A stretch of DNA of 64,000 nucleotides from CAVUBL01 sp963837945 (GTDB lineage: Bacteria > Acidobacteriota > Thermoanaerobaculia > Multivoradales > DATKCC01): the NCBI GenBank assembly GCA_963837945.1, contig CAWIQD010000009.1:248001-312000 (forward strand), written 5' to 3'. Made by a program: the position numbers and the translations under genes. Shown one piece after another: positions 1 to 8,538 of this stretch (position 1 is the stretch's first letter; the number at the start of each line of letters is the position of its first letter). The notes under the pieces are model-generated. The model ran no database searches, was not told the origin of the DNA, and saw nothing but the letters and a program-made list of their open reading frames with translations.

Positions 1-99
1 TCGACCCCGAAGAGGAGTGGACAGGGCGTTGAACCGGCCGGGCGCGCACCTGGGCCGTCCGCTCCTCCGGCCGACCGTCCTCCGCGTCGAGGAGAACCG

Positions 100-2532
100 A
101 TGAAGAACCTGGCGAGCGACCTCGTTCTGGGCCTGCGCAACCTGGTCCGGGCCCCGGGCCTCGGCGCCACGATCGTGCTCACCGTGGGTCTCGGCCTCGG
201 CGCCACGACGGCGATGTTCGCCGTCGTCCACGCCGTGCTGGTCTCGCCCCTCCCCTACCCCGATCCGGACCGCCTGGTGCGCATCTACACCGACTCGCCC
301 CCGCACCGCTTCCAGCTCTCGGTCGCCGACTACCTGGCGCTCGACGAGCAGCAGACGAGCTTCTCCGAGGTGGCGGGCTACACCTGGAGCAACATGGCCT
401 TCCATCGCGGCGAGGTGGCCGAGCGGGTGAGCGGCAAGCTCGTCTCCGGCCGCTACTTCACGCTGCTCGGCATCCACCCGGCCCAGGGGCGGGCGCTCGG
501 GCCGGCGGACGACGTGCCGGGCGGGCGATCGGTGGTGGTCGTGAGCCACGGCTTCGCCTCGCGCTACCTGGGCGGCGCCGCGGCCGCGCTCGGGCAGAAC
601 GTGCGCCTGAACGGGCAGGACGCCGAGGTGGTCGGCGTGCTGCCCGCCGAGGTCGGCCCCCTCGAGCAGCACGTGGACGTCTTCGCGCCGGCGCGCTGGC
701 AGACGCCTCCGCGCAAGGGCCCCTTCTTCATCACCGCGCTCGGCCGGCGGCGCCCCGGGGTGAGCGCCGCTGCGGCCGACGACGAGCTGGCGGCGATCGA
801 CCGCCGCATCTTCCCGATCTGGCAGTCCTCCTACCAGGACCAGCGCGCTTCCTGGGCCACCGCCAGCCTCCGGGACTTCGTCGTCCGGGACGCCGGCACC
901 ACACTCGAGCTGGTGCTCGCCGCCGTCGCCCTGGTCCTCCTCATCGCCTCGACCAACGCCGTCAACCTGCTGGTGGCGCGGACGGCGCGGCGGCAGCGGG
1001 AGCTCGCGGTGCGCGGCGCCCTCGGGGCGTCGTGGTGGCGCCTGCTGCAGCACCTCCTGGTCGAGAGCTCGCTCCTGGCCGCCGGCGCGGCCGTCGTCGG
1101 GCTCGGCCTGGCGGCGGGCGCCGCCCGGCTCCTGGTCACGGTGGGCGCCCGGTACATCCCCCGGGCGGCGGAGATCTCGCTCGACGGCCCGGTGCTGGCG
1201 TTCCTGGCGTTCGCCGCCCTCGCGAGCGGCCTCCTCTTCGGGCTCGTCCCGGCGCTCGCCGGCGCCCGCTCGCGCCTCGACCGCTCCCTCGCGTCGGGCG
1301 GTCGCTCCGCCACCGGAGCTCCCGGCGCCCGGCGCCTTCGCCGCGCCCTGGTCGCGGGCCAGTTCGCCGTCGCCACCCCCTTGTTGATTGCCTCCGGGCT
1401 GCTCTTGACCAGCCTCGTGAAGCTCCAGCGGGTCGACCCCGGCTTCGATCCCGACAACCTCTGGACGGCGGCCTTGATGCTGCCGGCCGAGAGCTACCCC
1501 GAAGCGGCCGACGTCCGGACGTTCTGGGAGCGGGCGAAGCGCGAGGTGGAGGCGCTCCCCGGAGTCGACGGCGTCGCCTTCGCGGACGGCAGGCCGCCGC
1601 GCGGGGTCGACAACTACGACAACTTCGACCTCGAGGACCACCCCACGCCGCCGGACGAGCCCCAGCCGTCGGTCCCCTGGGTGTCGGTGACGCCGGAGTA
1701 CTTCCGGCTCCTGGGCATCCCGCGGCTCGCCGGCCGGAGCTTCGACGAGCGGGACGGGGCCGAGGACGCTCCCGAGACCGTGGTGGTCGACCGCGCCTGG
1801 GCCGATCGCTTCTTCCCCGGCCAGAAGGTCCTGGGCCGGCGCTTCCACGAGGGGGGCAGCCCGACCTGGACCACCGTGGTCGGCGTGGTCGGCGAGGTGA
1901 AGTACAGCGGCCTCGAGCGCCCCGACCCGGGCACCGTCTACTGGCCGATGGCCGAGCGTCCGCTCGACCATCCGATCGAGCGGATCACGTCGCGCTTCGC
2001 CTACCTCGTGGTCCGGACCTCGGTCGATCCCCCGAGCGTGGCGCCGGCGATCCGCGGGGTCCTGCGGAGACTCGACCCGGAGCTGCCCATCACGGAGGTC
2101 GCCACCATGAACGAGCTCCTGGCTGGCTCCCTCGAGCAGCCTCGTCTGCTCTCGATTCTGGTGGCGGCCTTCGCCGTGGCGGCCCTGATGCTGTCGGTGA
2201 TCGGCATCCACGGCGTCTTGGCCTACTTCGTCCAGCAGCAGTCGCGCGAGATCGGCATCCGGATCGCCCTCGGCGGCCGGCCGGCGAGCGTGCGGCGCCG
2301 GGTGGTGGGCCAGGGGATGGGAATGGCGGCCGCCGGCCTGGCCGTGGGGATCGCCGCCGCGCTGGCGCTCACCCGGTATCTCTCGAGCCTGCTCTTCGAG
2401 ATCCGGGCCACCGATCCGCCGACCTTTGCGGCCGTGGCGGCGGCGATGCTCGCCGTCGCCTTTGTCGCCTGCCTGGCCCCGGCCCGCCAGGCCGCCGCCG
2501 TCGACCCGGTCACGGCGCTGCGCGCGGAGTGA
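100..2532 (+). CDS. ADOP-family ABC transporter permease (MacB/FtsX-like)
   Basis: An 810-residue inner-membrane permease. A short N-terminal cytoplasmic stretch (NLVRAPGLGATIVLTVGLG) leads into the first membrane helix. A large periplasmic MacB-type domain follows (about 50-270), then three helices (about 275-400), a second MacB periplasmic domain (about 450-680) and a second FtsX bundle ending ARQAAAVDPVTALRAE. This duplicated layout and the ending DPVTALRAE are typical of acidobacterial duplicated orphan permeases, which usually occur without their own ATPase; none is visible here. Substrate is unknown; the family is thought to act in export or mechanotransmission. The ATG at 100 follows a GAGGAG ribosome-binding site. 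Confidence 0.9.
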   Translation: MKNLASDLVLGLRNLVRAPGLGATIVLTVGLGLGATTAMFAVVHAVLVSPLPYPDPDRLVRIYTDSPPHRFQLSVADYLALDEQQTSFSEVAGYTWSNMAFHRGEVAERVSGKLVSGRYFTLLGIHPAQGRALGPADDVPGGRSVVVVSHGFASRYLGGAAAALGQNVRLNGQDAEVVGVLPAEVGPLEQHVDVFAPARWQTPPRKGPFFITALGRRRPGVSAAAADDELAAIDRRIFPIWQSSYQDQRASWATASLRDFVVRDAGTTLELVLAAVALVLLIASTNAVNLLVARTARRQRELAVRGALGASWWRLLQHLLVESSLLAAGAAVVGLGLAAGAARLLVTVGARYIPRAAEISLDGPVLAFLAFAALASGLLFGLVPALAGARSRLDRSLASGGRSATGAPGARRLRRALVAGQFAVATPLLIASGLLLTSLVKLQRVDPGFDPDNLWTAALMLPAESYPEAADVRTFWERAKREVEALPGVDGVAFADGRPPRGVDNYDNFDLEDHPTPPDEPQPSVPWVSVTPEYFRLLGIPRLAGRSFDERDGAEDAPETVVVDRAWADRFFPGQKVLGRRFHEGGSPTWTTVVGVVGEVKYSGLERPDPGTVYWPMAERPLDHPIERITSRFAYLVVRTSVDPPSVAPAIRGVLRRLDPELPITEVATMNELLAGSLEQPRLLSILVAAFAVAALMLSVIGIHGVLAYFVQQQSREIGIRIALGGRPASVRRRVVGQGMGMAAAGLAVGIAAALALTRYLSSLLFEIRATDPPTFAAVAAAMLAVAFVACLAPARQAAAVDPVTALRAE

Positions 2533-2550
2533 GGGAGGCCGCCGCCCGCC

Positions 2551-4280
2551 TCACGCCAGGAGCTTGCGCTCGAGGTACTTCTCCGTGCCCTCCTCGAACC
2601 AGGGGCCGGTCCAGGAATCGTCGGGGGCGAGGTAGGGGCTCCACCTGGGCTTCTCGCCCACCTGCTGCGCGGCGTAGCGGCTCGCGACGTCGCGGAAGTA
2701 GAAGTGGGCGAAGAGGCGCATGAACTCCCCGATGTACATGTCGGCGAGCTCCGTGTCGCCGCGCACGACGACCATGTTCTCGTCGTTGTCGGTGGTCGAG
2801 GCGGCGCTGAAGTTGGCCGACCCGGAGACGACGATCGGATCGTCGGACAGGGCGTCGAGGAGCATGTACTTCGTGTGCAGGTACTTGACGTGGAAGTTCA
2901 GGCCGGTGAGCTTCTCTTCGAGCCAGCGGTGGAGCTCGCCGCCGACCGCCTCGTCGTCAGGCGGCCTTCCGGCCGGCGAGGATCGCCCCCTTGGCGATCC
3001 GGTTGTTGCGGACCGCTTCGATCTCCTGGAAGGTCTGGAACTGGCTCTTGGGCGGCGGCTCGCCGGGCTTGGCCTTGGGGACCGTGCGGTTGCCCTCGCT
3101 CTCGACCAGGATGAAGCGCAGGAAGGGCCGCTCCTCGAGCAGCCGGGGCGCGAGCGTCGACGAGATGCCGAAAGCGGCGGTGAAGCCGACGAACTGGCCG
3201 GCCGCGCCCATCCGCTCGGCGTACCACTCGAGGGCGCCGAGCCCGGTCCGCGGGCTGAACAACGGGGTGATCCCCGGCGCCGGCAGCCCGGCGGGATCGG
3301 GCGTCGCCGCGACGTTGGCCGGGCGGATCTCCTTGAACTCGGGATCGCCGGAGAGCCGGGTCCAGTAGTCGAGGTACTGCCGGGCGACCACAGGGTCCCG
3401 AAGGACGAAGCCGACGTTCGACTGGCCGAAGATGCCGCCCTCGGTGAAGTTCGTCGAGCCGGTCCAGACCGCGCGCGGCTCGCCGTCCTCGACGAGGACG
3501 ATGAACTTGTTGTGGGAGATGGCGCTGTTGGTCTTGCCGCGGGATCATCAGAGCGCCGATTCCGGCCGCCTCGACCGCCTTCTCGGTCTCCTCGAACGGC
3601 CCCCGCTTGCGCCGGTCGTAGACGATCTCGACGTCGGCGCCGGCTGCCGCCGCCTGGCGGAACGCCTCGAGCACCGGCGGCCAGCTGAACTCGTAGACCG
3701 ACGCCCGGAGGGCGAAGCGCGGGCCGCTCGCCTGGCCGATGAAGGCGAGGATCGCCTCCTCGAGCCCGCGCGAGAGCCAGCGGTAGGCGGCCTGCTGCTT
3801 CGCCGGATCGCCGGCGAGGTCGGCCGGCGACAGGTTGCCGAACTTGCGGGCGTAGGCCTGGCTGCCCGCCACGCCGCGGTTGAAGTAGACCGCGTGGCCG
3901 CCCTGCACGGGGTCGGAGGTCGCGACCTCGATCGCCACCTCCGGACCCATCTTCAGGTTGGCCGGGCTGCCGTAGAGGGGATGGACGGTGTAGGTGTAGC
4001 GGTGGTTCGGCTTGGCGGTGTAGTCGCCCCAGTTGAAGGCCTGGACCGGGTGCTCCATGGTGCTCACGAGGCTCCCCGGCGGCGGGTTGGGTTCGGTCGC
4101 CTCGAAGGTGCGGAAGCCCTTCAGCCAGTACGCCTCGTCCTCGGTGTGGTCCCGCCGGTGGATGGCGAAGCCGAGGAGGCCCTTGCGCTTGGCCGCCGTG
4201 ACGTCGAAACCCAAGAGGACGACGAACGGTCCGGCGATCGCCTGGACCGAGATGCCGGAATGCTTCTCCCGTTCTCGCAT
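2551..4280 (-). CDS. Phospholipase D-like protein, interrupted by two frame changes
   Basis: Three overlapping frames read as one protein of about 575 residues. The N-terminal part (from MREREKHSGIS) runs to about 3545, a middle frame carries the first HKD-type motif (HNKFIVLVEDGE, about residue 255), and a third frame from about 2955 carries the second (HTKYMLLDALSDD) followed by VSGSANFS. Two HKD motifs form one active site in the PLD superfamily, cutting phosphodiester bonds by a phospho-histidine intermediate; the substrate cannot be told. Both frame changes fit one extra base each in GC runs, so sequencing error is as likely as true decay. The ATG at 4280 has a good AGGAGG site upstream. 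No signal peptide is seen, so it is probably cytoplasmic. Confidence 0.75.
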
Positions 4281-4453
4281 GACGCCCTCCTGGCCGTGGT
4301 GATGTAGAGCTCGCTGTATCGTATCACCGAAACACATGGCCGGCGGCCGCCGTGGAGCAGGCTCCAAGGAGCCCCGCTCCCGGTGCCCCGCCGGAGACTT
4401 TGGCCGCGCTCGCCGGACGCTACTTCCCGCGACTCGCAAACCGGCGGTCGTGA

Positions 4454-4459
4454 TATGCT
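4454..4459 (+). promoter_or_regulatory. -10 element of vapBC, probably leaderless
   Basis: TGATATGCT gives an extended -10 (TG-N-TATGCT). Seven bases separate it from the ATG at 4467, which would place the transcription start at the start codon. No Shine-Dalgarno sequence is present. Confidence 0.45.
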
Positions 4460-4466
4460 GTCCGAT

Positions 4467-4757
4467 ATGAAGACCATATCGATCGCCGTATCGGAGTCCG
4501 ACTACGAGGTGTTTCGGCGAGCGGCCCGGCAACGGGAGCGGCCGATCGCGCAACTGATCCGAGACGCCATGCGCCGCTTCCGCGAGACGGAGCTCGAGCC
4601 GCGCTCGCCGCTCCGGGAGATTCCGGTCCTGGCCGGGCATCGGCCGCTCGGCGAGCTGCCCTCGCGCAGCGAGCTCTATGACGAGATGTTCGCCGAGCCC
4701 TCCGGGTCCGCCGGGCGCCAGGCCCTGGTCGCCGAGGACGAAGGAGAGGGCTGGTGA
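4467..4757 (+). CDS. Antitoxin, VapB-like (ribbon-helix-helix)
   Basis: A 96-residue protein beginning MKTISIAVSESDYEVF. The N-terminus is a predicted beta strand followed by two helices (about 10-40), the ribbon-helix-helix fold used by CopG/VapB antitoxins to bind DNA as dimers. The acidic C-terminal part would wrap the toxin. It overlaps the PIN-domain gene by four bases (GTGA), the usual toxin-antitoxin coupling. An in-frame ATG lies at 4455, but it sits inside the -10 hexamer, so 4467 is preferred. Autoregulation by the pair through AT-rich repeats around 4450-4490 (GATATG, CGATATG, CATATCG) is likely but inferred. Confidence 0.75.
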   Translation: MKTISIAVSESDYEVFRRAARQRERPIAQLIRDAMRRFRETELEPRSPLREIPVLAGHRPLGELPSRSELYDEMFAEPSGSAGRQALVAEDEGEGW

Positions 4758-5191
4758 AGATCGGCCTCGACACGAACGTCCTGCTCCAGGCGCACCTCCC
4801 CGTCCTGGACCGGCACGAGGTCGCCCGCCGCTACCTGATGAAGCATCTCGCGCTCCCGGACGTGACGTTCGTCGTGACGCCGCTCGTCCTCCACGAGCTG
4901 GTGCACGTGCTCACCGACCGCCGCCGGTTCGATCCGCCGGTCGGCATGAGCGAGGCGATCTCCGTCGCCCGCGGCTATCTCGGGCGCTCGAACGTCGAGT
5001 GCCTCGCCGCCGACGAAGCCTCCATCCTCCTCGCCCTGGATCTCCTGGCCCAGCACAGGCTGGGCCGCAAGCGAATCGCGGACACCCTGTTCGCCGCCAC
5101 CCTCCTCGCCCACGGCGTGCATCGCCTGGTCACCTTCAACGTCTCCGATTTCCAGGTCTTCGAGGGCCTCACGAGCACCGAGCCGAGGTAG
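4754..5191 (+). CDS. PIN-domain ribonuclease toxin, VapC-like
   Basis: A 145-residue PIN-domain protein. The acidic metal-binding residues are in place: D6 in LDTNVLLQ, E48 in LHELVHVL, D110 in RIADTLFAA and D132 near the end. The family length is about 130-145. VapC toxins cut tRNA or rRNA when freed from their antitoxin. It starts with GTG at 4754, overlapping the stop of the upstream antitoxin gene. Its specific RNA target cannot be read from sequence. Confidence 0.85.
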   Translation: MKIGLDTNVLLQAHLPVLDRHEVARRYLMKHLALPDVTFVVTPLVLHELVHVLTDRRRFDPPVGMSEAISVARGYLGRSNVECLAADEASILLALDLLAQHRLGRKRIADTLFAATLLAHGVHRLVTFNVSDFQVFEGLTSTEPR

Positions 5192-5284
5192 GCGTGCCGG
5201 AGGCGCACGGCCGGGTCCGCCGATGGCGTCGACGTGGCGAACCCCGCTCCGGAGCGATCCCGGCCGGTCCCGACCGCAAGGATC

Positions 5285-5899
5285 TCATCCGGCTGGAGGC
5301 GGTGGGTTCTCCCCGTCCGTCTGTGCGCCGCCGGCCTCGCGGGAGCCGCGCGCGCGCCGCCAGCGGACGACGCCCCAGATCGCGAGGCCCAGGACCGCGA
5401 TTCCCGCCGCCCCCAGGATCTCGTAGTGCGCGGCCCGGCCGAGGAGGCGCTCCACCGAGACCCCGAAGACGTAGCCAAACGCCGCGATCGCCGTCGCCCA
5501 GACCGCCGCTCCCGGGAGGTCGAGGAGCAGGAAGAGCATCGGTCGCACGCCGCTCAGGCCGATGGCGAAGGGCGTCACGATCCGGATGCCGTAGACGTAG
5601 CGGAAGCCGAGGATGAGCGCGATGCGGTGGCGGTGGAGCAGGTCGAGCGTGCGCTCGAGCTTCGCCTGCCAGCGGGGTCGGGCCGCGAGGAGCTTCGCCC
5701 CCTGGATGCGGCCGACGTGGAAGGCGATCTGGTCGGCCGAGAAGGTGCCGAGGAAGGCGAAGGCGACCACCCAGCCGAAGTCGAGGTAGCCGCGGCTGGC
5801 GAAGAACCCGCCGATCGCGAGGATCGTCTCGCCCTCGAGAAAGGTCCCGACGAAGACCGCCAGGTAGCCGTAGGTCGAGACGATCGCTTCGAGGTTCAT
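5285..5899 (-). CDS. DedA-family membrane protein
   Basis: A 204-residue polytopic protein with the DedA/VTT (SNARE-associated) domain. It has EGETILAIGGFFASRG near residue 20 and the basic segment FRYVYGIRIVTPFAIG near residue 110. DedA proteins act in the inner membrane in envelope homeostasis and include undecaprenyl-phosphate or phospholipid flippases. The ATG overlaps the stop codon of holA (ATGA), so the two are translationally coupled. The C-terminal tail is charged and low in complexity. A second, divergent DedA lies at 22968-23603. Confidence 0.88.
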   Translation of the reverse strand: MNLEAIVSTYGYLAVFVGTFLEGETILAIGGFFASRGYLDFGWVVAFAFLGTFSADQIAFHVGRIQGAKLLAARPRWQAKLERTLDLLHRHRIALILGFRYVYGIRIVTPFAIGLSGVRPMLFLLLDLPGAAVWATAIAAFGYVFGVSVERLLGRAAHYEILGAAGIAVLGLAIWGVVRWRRARGSREAGGAQTDGENPPPPAG

Positions 5900-7350
5900 C
5901 GGGCCGCGGCGGCCACCTCCGCCACCAGCTCGGCGAGGGCCGCCTCCGGATCGCCGCTCTCGCCCTTCAAGGCGAGCTCGGTCTGGAGCACCCGCCAGGG
6001 CAGGCGCGCGAGGTAGGCCTCGGGCATCCCCGAGGCGGCGAGGTAGGCCCGGTGAAGGCGGAAGGGATGGAGGCCGGCGAGCGGATTCTTCCGCCCGTCG
6101 AGGTCGCGCTGGAGGGCCGGCGCGAGGCGCTCCTTGAACCGCGGATAGCTCCGCTCGCCGAAGCGGACACCGGCCGTGCGCACCATCCCGGAGACCGCCG
6201 TCAGGTTGCGGCAGAAGCCGGCGAACAGGCCGAAGAACGAGAGCCGCGCGCCGATCGGATCGGCGGCCGACGCCAGGTAGCGGCGCAGGCGCTCCGCCGC
6301 CTCCCCCCCGCGGCCGGCGCCCACCGCGTCGAGGATCTTGAAGACGTCCTCCTCGCCGCGGTCCTCGACCGCCTCGGCCACCAGCGCGGCGTCGATCCGG
6401 GTGCGCCCCAGCCCCTGGGAGAGGTTCGCGAGCTTGCGGTACTCGGCGGCGAAGCGGGCGGTCGAGTCCGAGGCCACGCCGGTCTGCCCGAAGCCCGGCT
6501 GCTGGCGCAGGGTGCGCCGGGCGAGCTCCTCGAGCCCGTCGCGCGCGATCGCGACGCCGGTCTCGCGCCCGAGCTCGGCGGCGAGGCCGTCGAGACCGGT
6601 CCAGCCGTCCCGGCTCGCTTCGACCGTCGCCAGGCGGAGCACCGCCCGGCGCTCCTCGAGCGTCGCGACCACCGGGTGGTCCGCGGCCACCGAGCTCTCG
6701 GCGAGGACCAGGACGTGGCCCTCGGGCAGCCCGTCGCGGACCGCCGCCGCGAGCTCCGAGGCCTCGTCCTCGCCCATGCCCTCGAGACCCGCCGCGCGCG
6801 CCGCGGCGAGCAGCGGCACCAAATCCTCGCGCAGCGTCGCGACCTGCTTCTTGCCCCGTGCACGGGCGCGTCCGCCCGCGCCCTTGGCGCCCTGGAACGC
6901 CCACTCCGGCAGCCGGTCGAGCACCGCCGCCGGGTCGCCCCGGTAGGGATCGAGGTCGAACAGGCGAAGGGCCTGGAGCAGGCGGATGGCGGCGCGGCGT
7001 TCGGCCGGCGAGAGGTCGTCGCCGCCCGAGAGCGGGAGCGCCTCGGCGGCGGCGTCGACGAAGGCCGCCGCGGCTCCGCGATCGGCGAACACGGCGGTCT
7101 CGACCGCCAGCACGACCTTGGCGGAGGAGAAGAGGGCGAAGGTCCGGAGGTCCCCCAGGATGGGGGTGAGCCGCGGAGGATGGCGGTGGGTCTCGACCTG
7201 GCAGCCGGCGCGCTCGGCCAGGGCGGCGGCCAGGCGCAGGCCGGCAGGCTCCGCCAGCACGCGGTCGCCGGCGATCAGGAAGACGGGGCCGCCGGAGCCC
7301 GCGACCGCCCGCTCCACGAGGTCATCGAGGCTCTGGCGGGGGGCGGCCAT
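5896..7350 (-). CDS. holA: DNA polymerase III subunit delta (probable)
   Basis: A 484-residue protein. Its layout matches HolA: an N-terminal P-loop-like fold without a working Walker A (FLIAGDRVLAEPAGL, about residue 24), an AAA+ lid segment, and a C-terminal helical collar domain ending LQTELALKGESGDPEAALAELV, the most typical part of the family. It is longer than the usual 330-350 residues because of an Ala/Arg/Gly-rich insertion around 150-200. Delta opens the sliding clamp in the replisome clamp loader. The identification rests on the C-terminal pattern and general layout, so it is good but not certain. It is followed by dedA with an ATGA overlap. Confidence 0.7.
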   Translation of the reverse strand: MAAPRQSLDDLVERAVAGSGGPVFLIAGDRVLAEPAGLRLAAALAERAGCQVETHRHPPRLTPILGDLRTFALFSSAKVVLAVETAVFADRGAAAAFVDAAAEALPLSGGDDLSPAERRAAIRLLQALRLFDLDPYRGDPAAVLDRLPEWAFQGAKGAGGRARARGKKQVATLREDLVPLLAAARAAGLEGMGEDEASELAAAVRDGLPEGHVLVLAESSVAADHPVVATLEERRAVLRLATVEASRDGWTGLDGLAAELGRETGVAIARDGLEELARRTLRQQPGFGQTGVASDSTARFAAEYRKLANLSQGLGRTRIDAALVAEAVEDRGEEDVFKILDAVGAGRGGEAAERLRRYLASAADPIGARLSFFGLFAGFCRNLTAVSGMVRTAGVRFGERSYPRFKERLAPALQRDLDGRKNPLAGLHPFRLHRAYLAASGMPEAYLARLPWRVLQTELALKGESGDPEAALAELVAEVAAAAR

Positions 7351-7408
7351 CGAAAGGCGGGCTCTCTAGGTGCGCCAAGTTCGTGAGCATGTGGGCCGGG
7401 CGGGGCGC

Positions 7409-7435
7409 CTCTCCTCCCCTGGAGGGTGAGGAGAG
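7409..7435. repeat. Intergenic inverted repeat downstream of the DksA-like gene
   Basis: CTCTCCTC and GAGGAGAG flank a CCCTGGAGGGT core that can itself pair, giving a stem of about twelve base pairs with one bulge. It sits in the 123-bp gap between the DksA-like gene and holA. No T run follows on either strand. It resembles the widespread C/T-rich palindromes of GC-rich genomes and may act as a transcription stop. Confidence 0.4.
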
Positions 7436-7473
7436 GGTCGGGGTGAGGTGGGGTGGTCTGAGGCGAAGCCTCG

Positions 7474-7884
7474 TCAACTCTCTTCTTCGGGCTCGAGCAA
7501 GCCCTTTTCGATCTTGTCCTGGACGTCGACCGTGTAGCGCGCCCAGGGCACGGCGTGGAGGCGCGGGAAGGCGATCGGCTCGCCCGAGAACTGGCAGAAG
7601 CCGTAGGTCCCCTCCTCGATGCGCTGCAGGGCCGCGTCGATCATCAGCAGGTGGCGGCGCTCGCCGTCGGAGAGCGCGAAGTTGAACTCACGGTTCCAGG
7701 CGGCGTTGGCCTGGTCCACGAGATCCTCGGTGCCGTAGTCGACGGACTCCTGCCCCGCCTTCAGGTCCTGCTGGTACATGTCGATGATCCGCTGCTTCTC
7801 CTCGAGGAGGCGTCCGCGGAGAGTTTCGATCTGCTCCGGCTCCAGGATGTCTGCCGTCGTGCGCCCGTTACCGTTGCTTCCCAC
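7474..7884 (-). CDS. DksA/TraR-family protein with lost zinc ligands
   Basis: A 136-residue protein with the DksA plan: an N-terminal coiled coil (about 15-95), then the C-terminal zinc-finger region. In canonical members the finger has four cysteines. Here only C97 remains; the other three positions are S100, T118 and V121, although the framework YGFCQFSGEPIAFPRLHAVPWA is otherwise kept. Cysteine-poor DksA paralogues are known and can work without zinc on the RNA polymerase secondary channel. The tail EPEEES is strongly acidic. It starts with GTG at 7884 after AAAAGGAGA. It lies just downstream of rlmH on the same strand. Confidence 0.85.
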   Translation of the reverse strand: MGSNGNGRTTADILEPEQIETLRGRLLEEKQRIIDMYQQDLKAGQESVDYGTEDLVDQANAAWNREFNFALSDGERRHLLMIDAALQRIEEGTYGFCQFSGEPIAFPRLHAVPWARYTVDVQDKIEKGLLEPEEES

Positions 7885-7917
7885 GGTGTGTCTCCTTTTC
7901 TAAAGATGACGCGCAAA

Positions 7918-7937
7918 CTTTGACCCGGGCGTCAAAG
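7918..7937. repeat. Perfect 7-bp inverted repeat at the rlmH stop codon
   Basis: CTTTGAC-CCGGGC-GTCAAAG spans the stop codon of rlmH and lies 34 bp upstream of the DksA-like gene. It could be a weak hairpin or an operator; no T tract is present. Confidence 0.3.
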
Positions 7938-8408
7938 TGGTTGCCGATGGTACTTGATTCCGGCGTGGATGGAAAGAACCCGGTAGAGCTGCTCGTAGAC
8001 CATCAATCGCGCGAGCTCGTGCGGGTAGGTCATGCGGCCGAGCGACAGGCGCAGGCGCGCCTTGGCGAGCACCTCCGGAGCCAGCCCGAGGTCCGACCCG
8101 ACGAGGAAGGCGACCGGGTGCGGCCAGTCCCTCCGCAGCCGCCCGAGGCGACCCGCGAGCTCCTCGGACGAGAGGGCCTGGCCGCGCCGGTCGAGGGCCA
8201 CGACCCAGCACGGCTCGGGCAGCGCCGCGAGCAGGGCCTCGCCCTCCGCCGCCAGCCGCTCGGCGCCCTCGCCCGTCGCCCGCGTCCGGACCGCGAGCTC
8301 GCGCACCGGCATCCAGTGCCCGATGCGCTCGCGGTAGTCGGCCGCCAGGCGCTCCCAGGCGTCGCGCCGGTGGCGGCCGGCCCAGGCGATGAGGTATTCA
8401 CGAGCCAT
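7932..8408 (-). CDS. rlmH: 23S rRNA (pseudouridine1915-N3)-methyltransferase
   Basis: A 158-residue SPOUT-class methyltransferase of the RlmH/YbeA family. It uses S-adenosylmethionine to methylate pseudouridine 1915 in helix 69 of 23S rRNA. The trefoil-knot motifs are visible: FLVGSDLGL (SAM loop), LSLGRMTYPHELARL and the end YEQLYRVLSIHAGIKYHRQ, matching the family pattern SLS-MT-PH...EQ-YRA..I..G..YHR. Length is the usual 155-160. The ATG at 8408 follows GGAGGGATC. It is divergent from ileS and directly upstream of the DksA-like gene. Confidence 0.95.
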   Translation of the reverse strand: MAREYLIAWAGRHRRDAWERLAADYRERIGHWMPVRELAVRTRATGEGAERLAAEGEALLAALPEPCWVVALDRRGQALSSEELAGRLGRLRRDWPHPVAFLVGSDLGLAPEVLAKARLRLSLGRMTYPHELARLMVYEQLYRVLSIHAGIKYHRQPL

Positions 8409-8473
8409 GATCCCTCCGCGCCCGCTCCGGGCGCGGCCCGATAGTCTATCCGGCCCGCGGGCCCGCCTGCGGG

Positions 8474-8479
8474 TACAAT
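8474..8479 (+). promoter_or_regulatory. Possible -10 element of ileS
   Basis: TACAAT lies 59 bases before the ileS ATG in the rlmH-ileS divergent gap. No clear -35 partner is seen. The assignment is tentative. Confidence 0.3.
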
Positions 8480-8538
8480 AGGCGGCCCGGCGGGCCCCCG
8501 CCCGGCTCGAATCCCGATTCATCCGCTCCGGATCTTCC

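Noticed and set aside
1..103. Open frame from the left edge ending TGA at 101-103, overlapping the ADOP start by ATGA
   Set aside because: Too short to judge (33 codons, no motif). It could be the tail of an upstream gene, but nothing in the sequence supports a product.
1032..2723. 563-residue plus frame within the ADOP gene
   Set aside because: Alternative frame of the same strand, Arg/Pro/Gly-rich and without recognisable sequence; the ADOP frame has domain structure.
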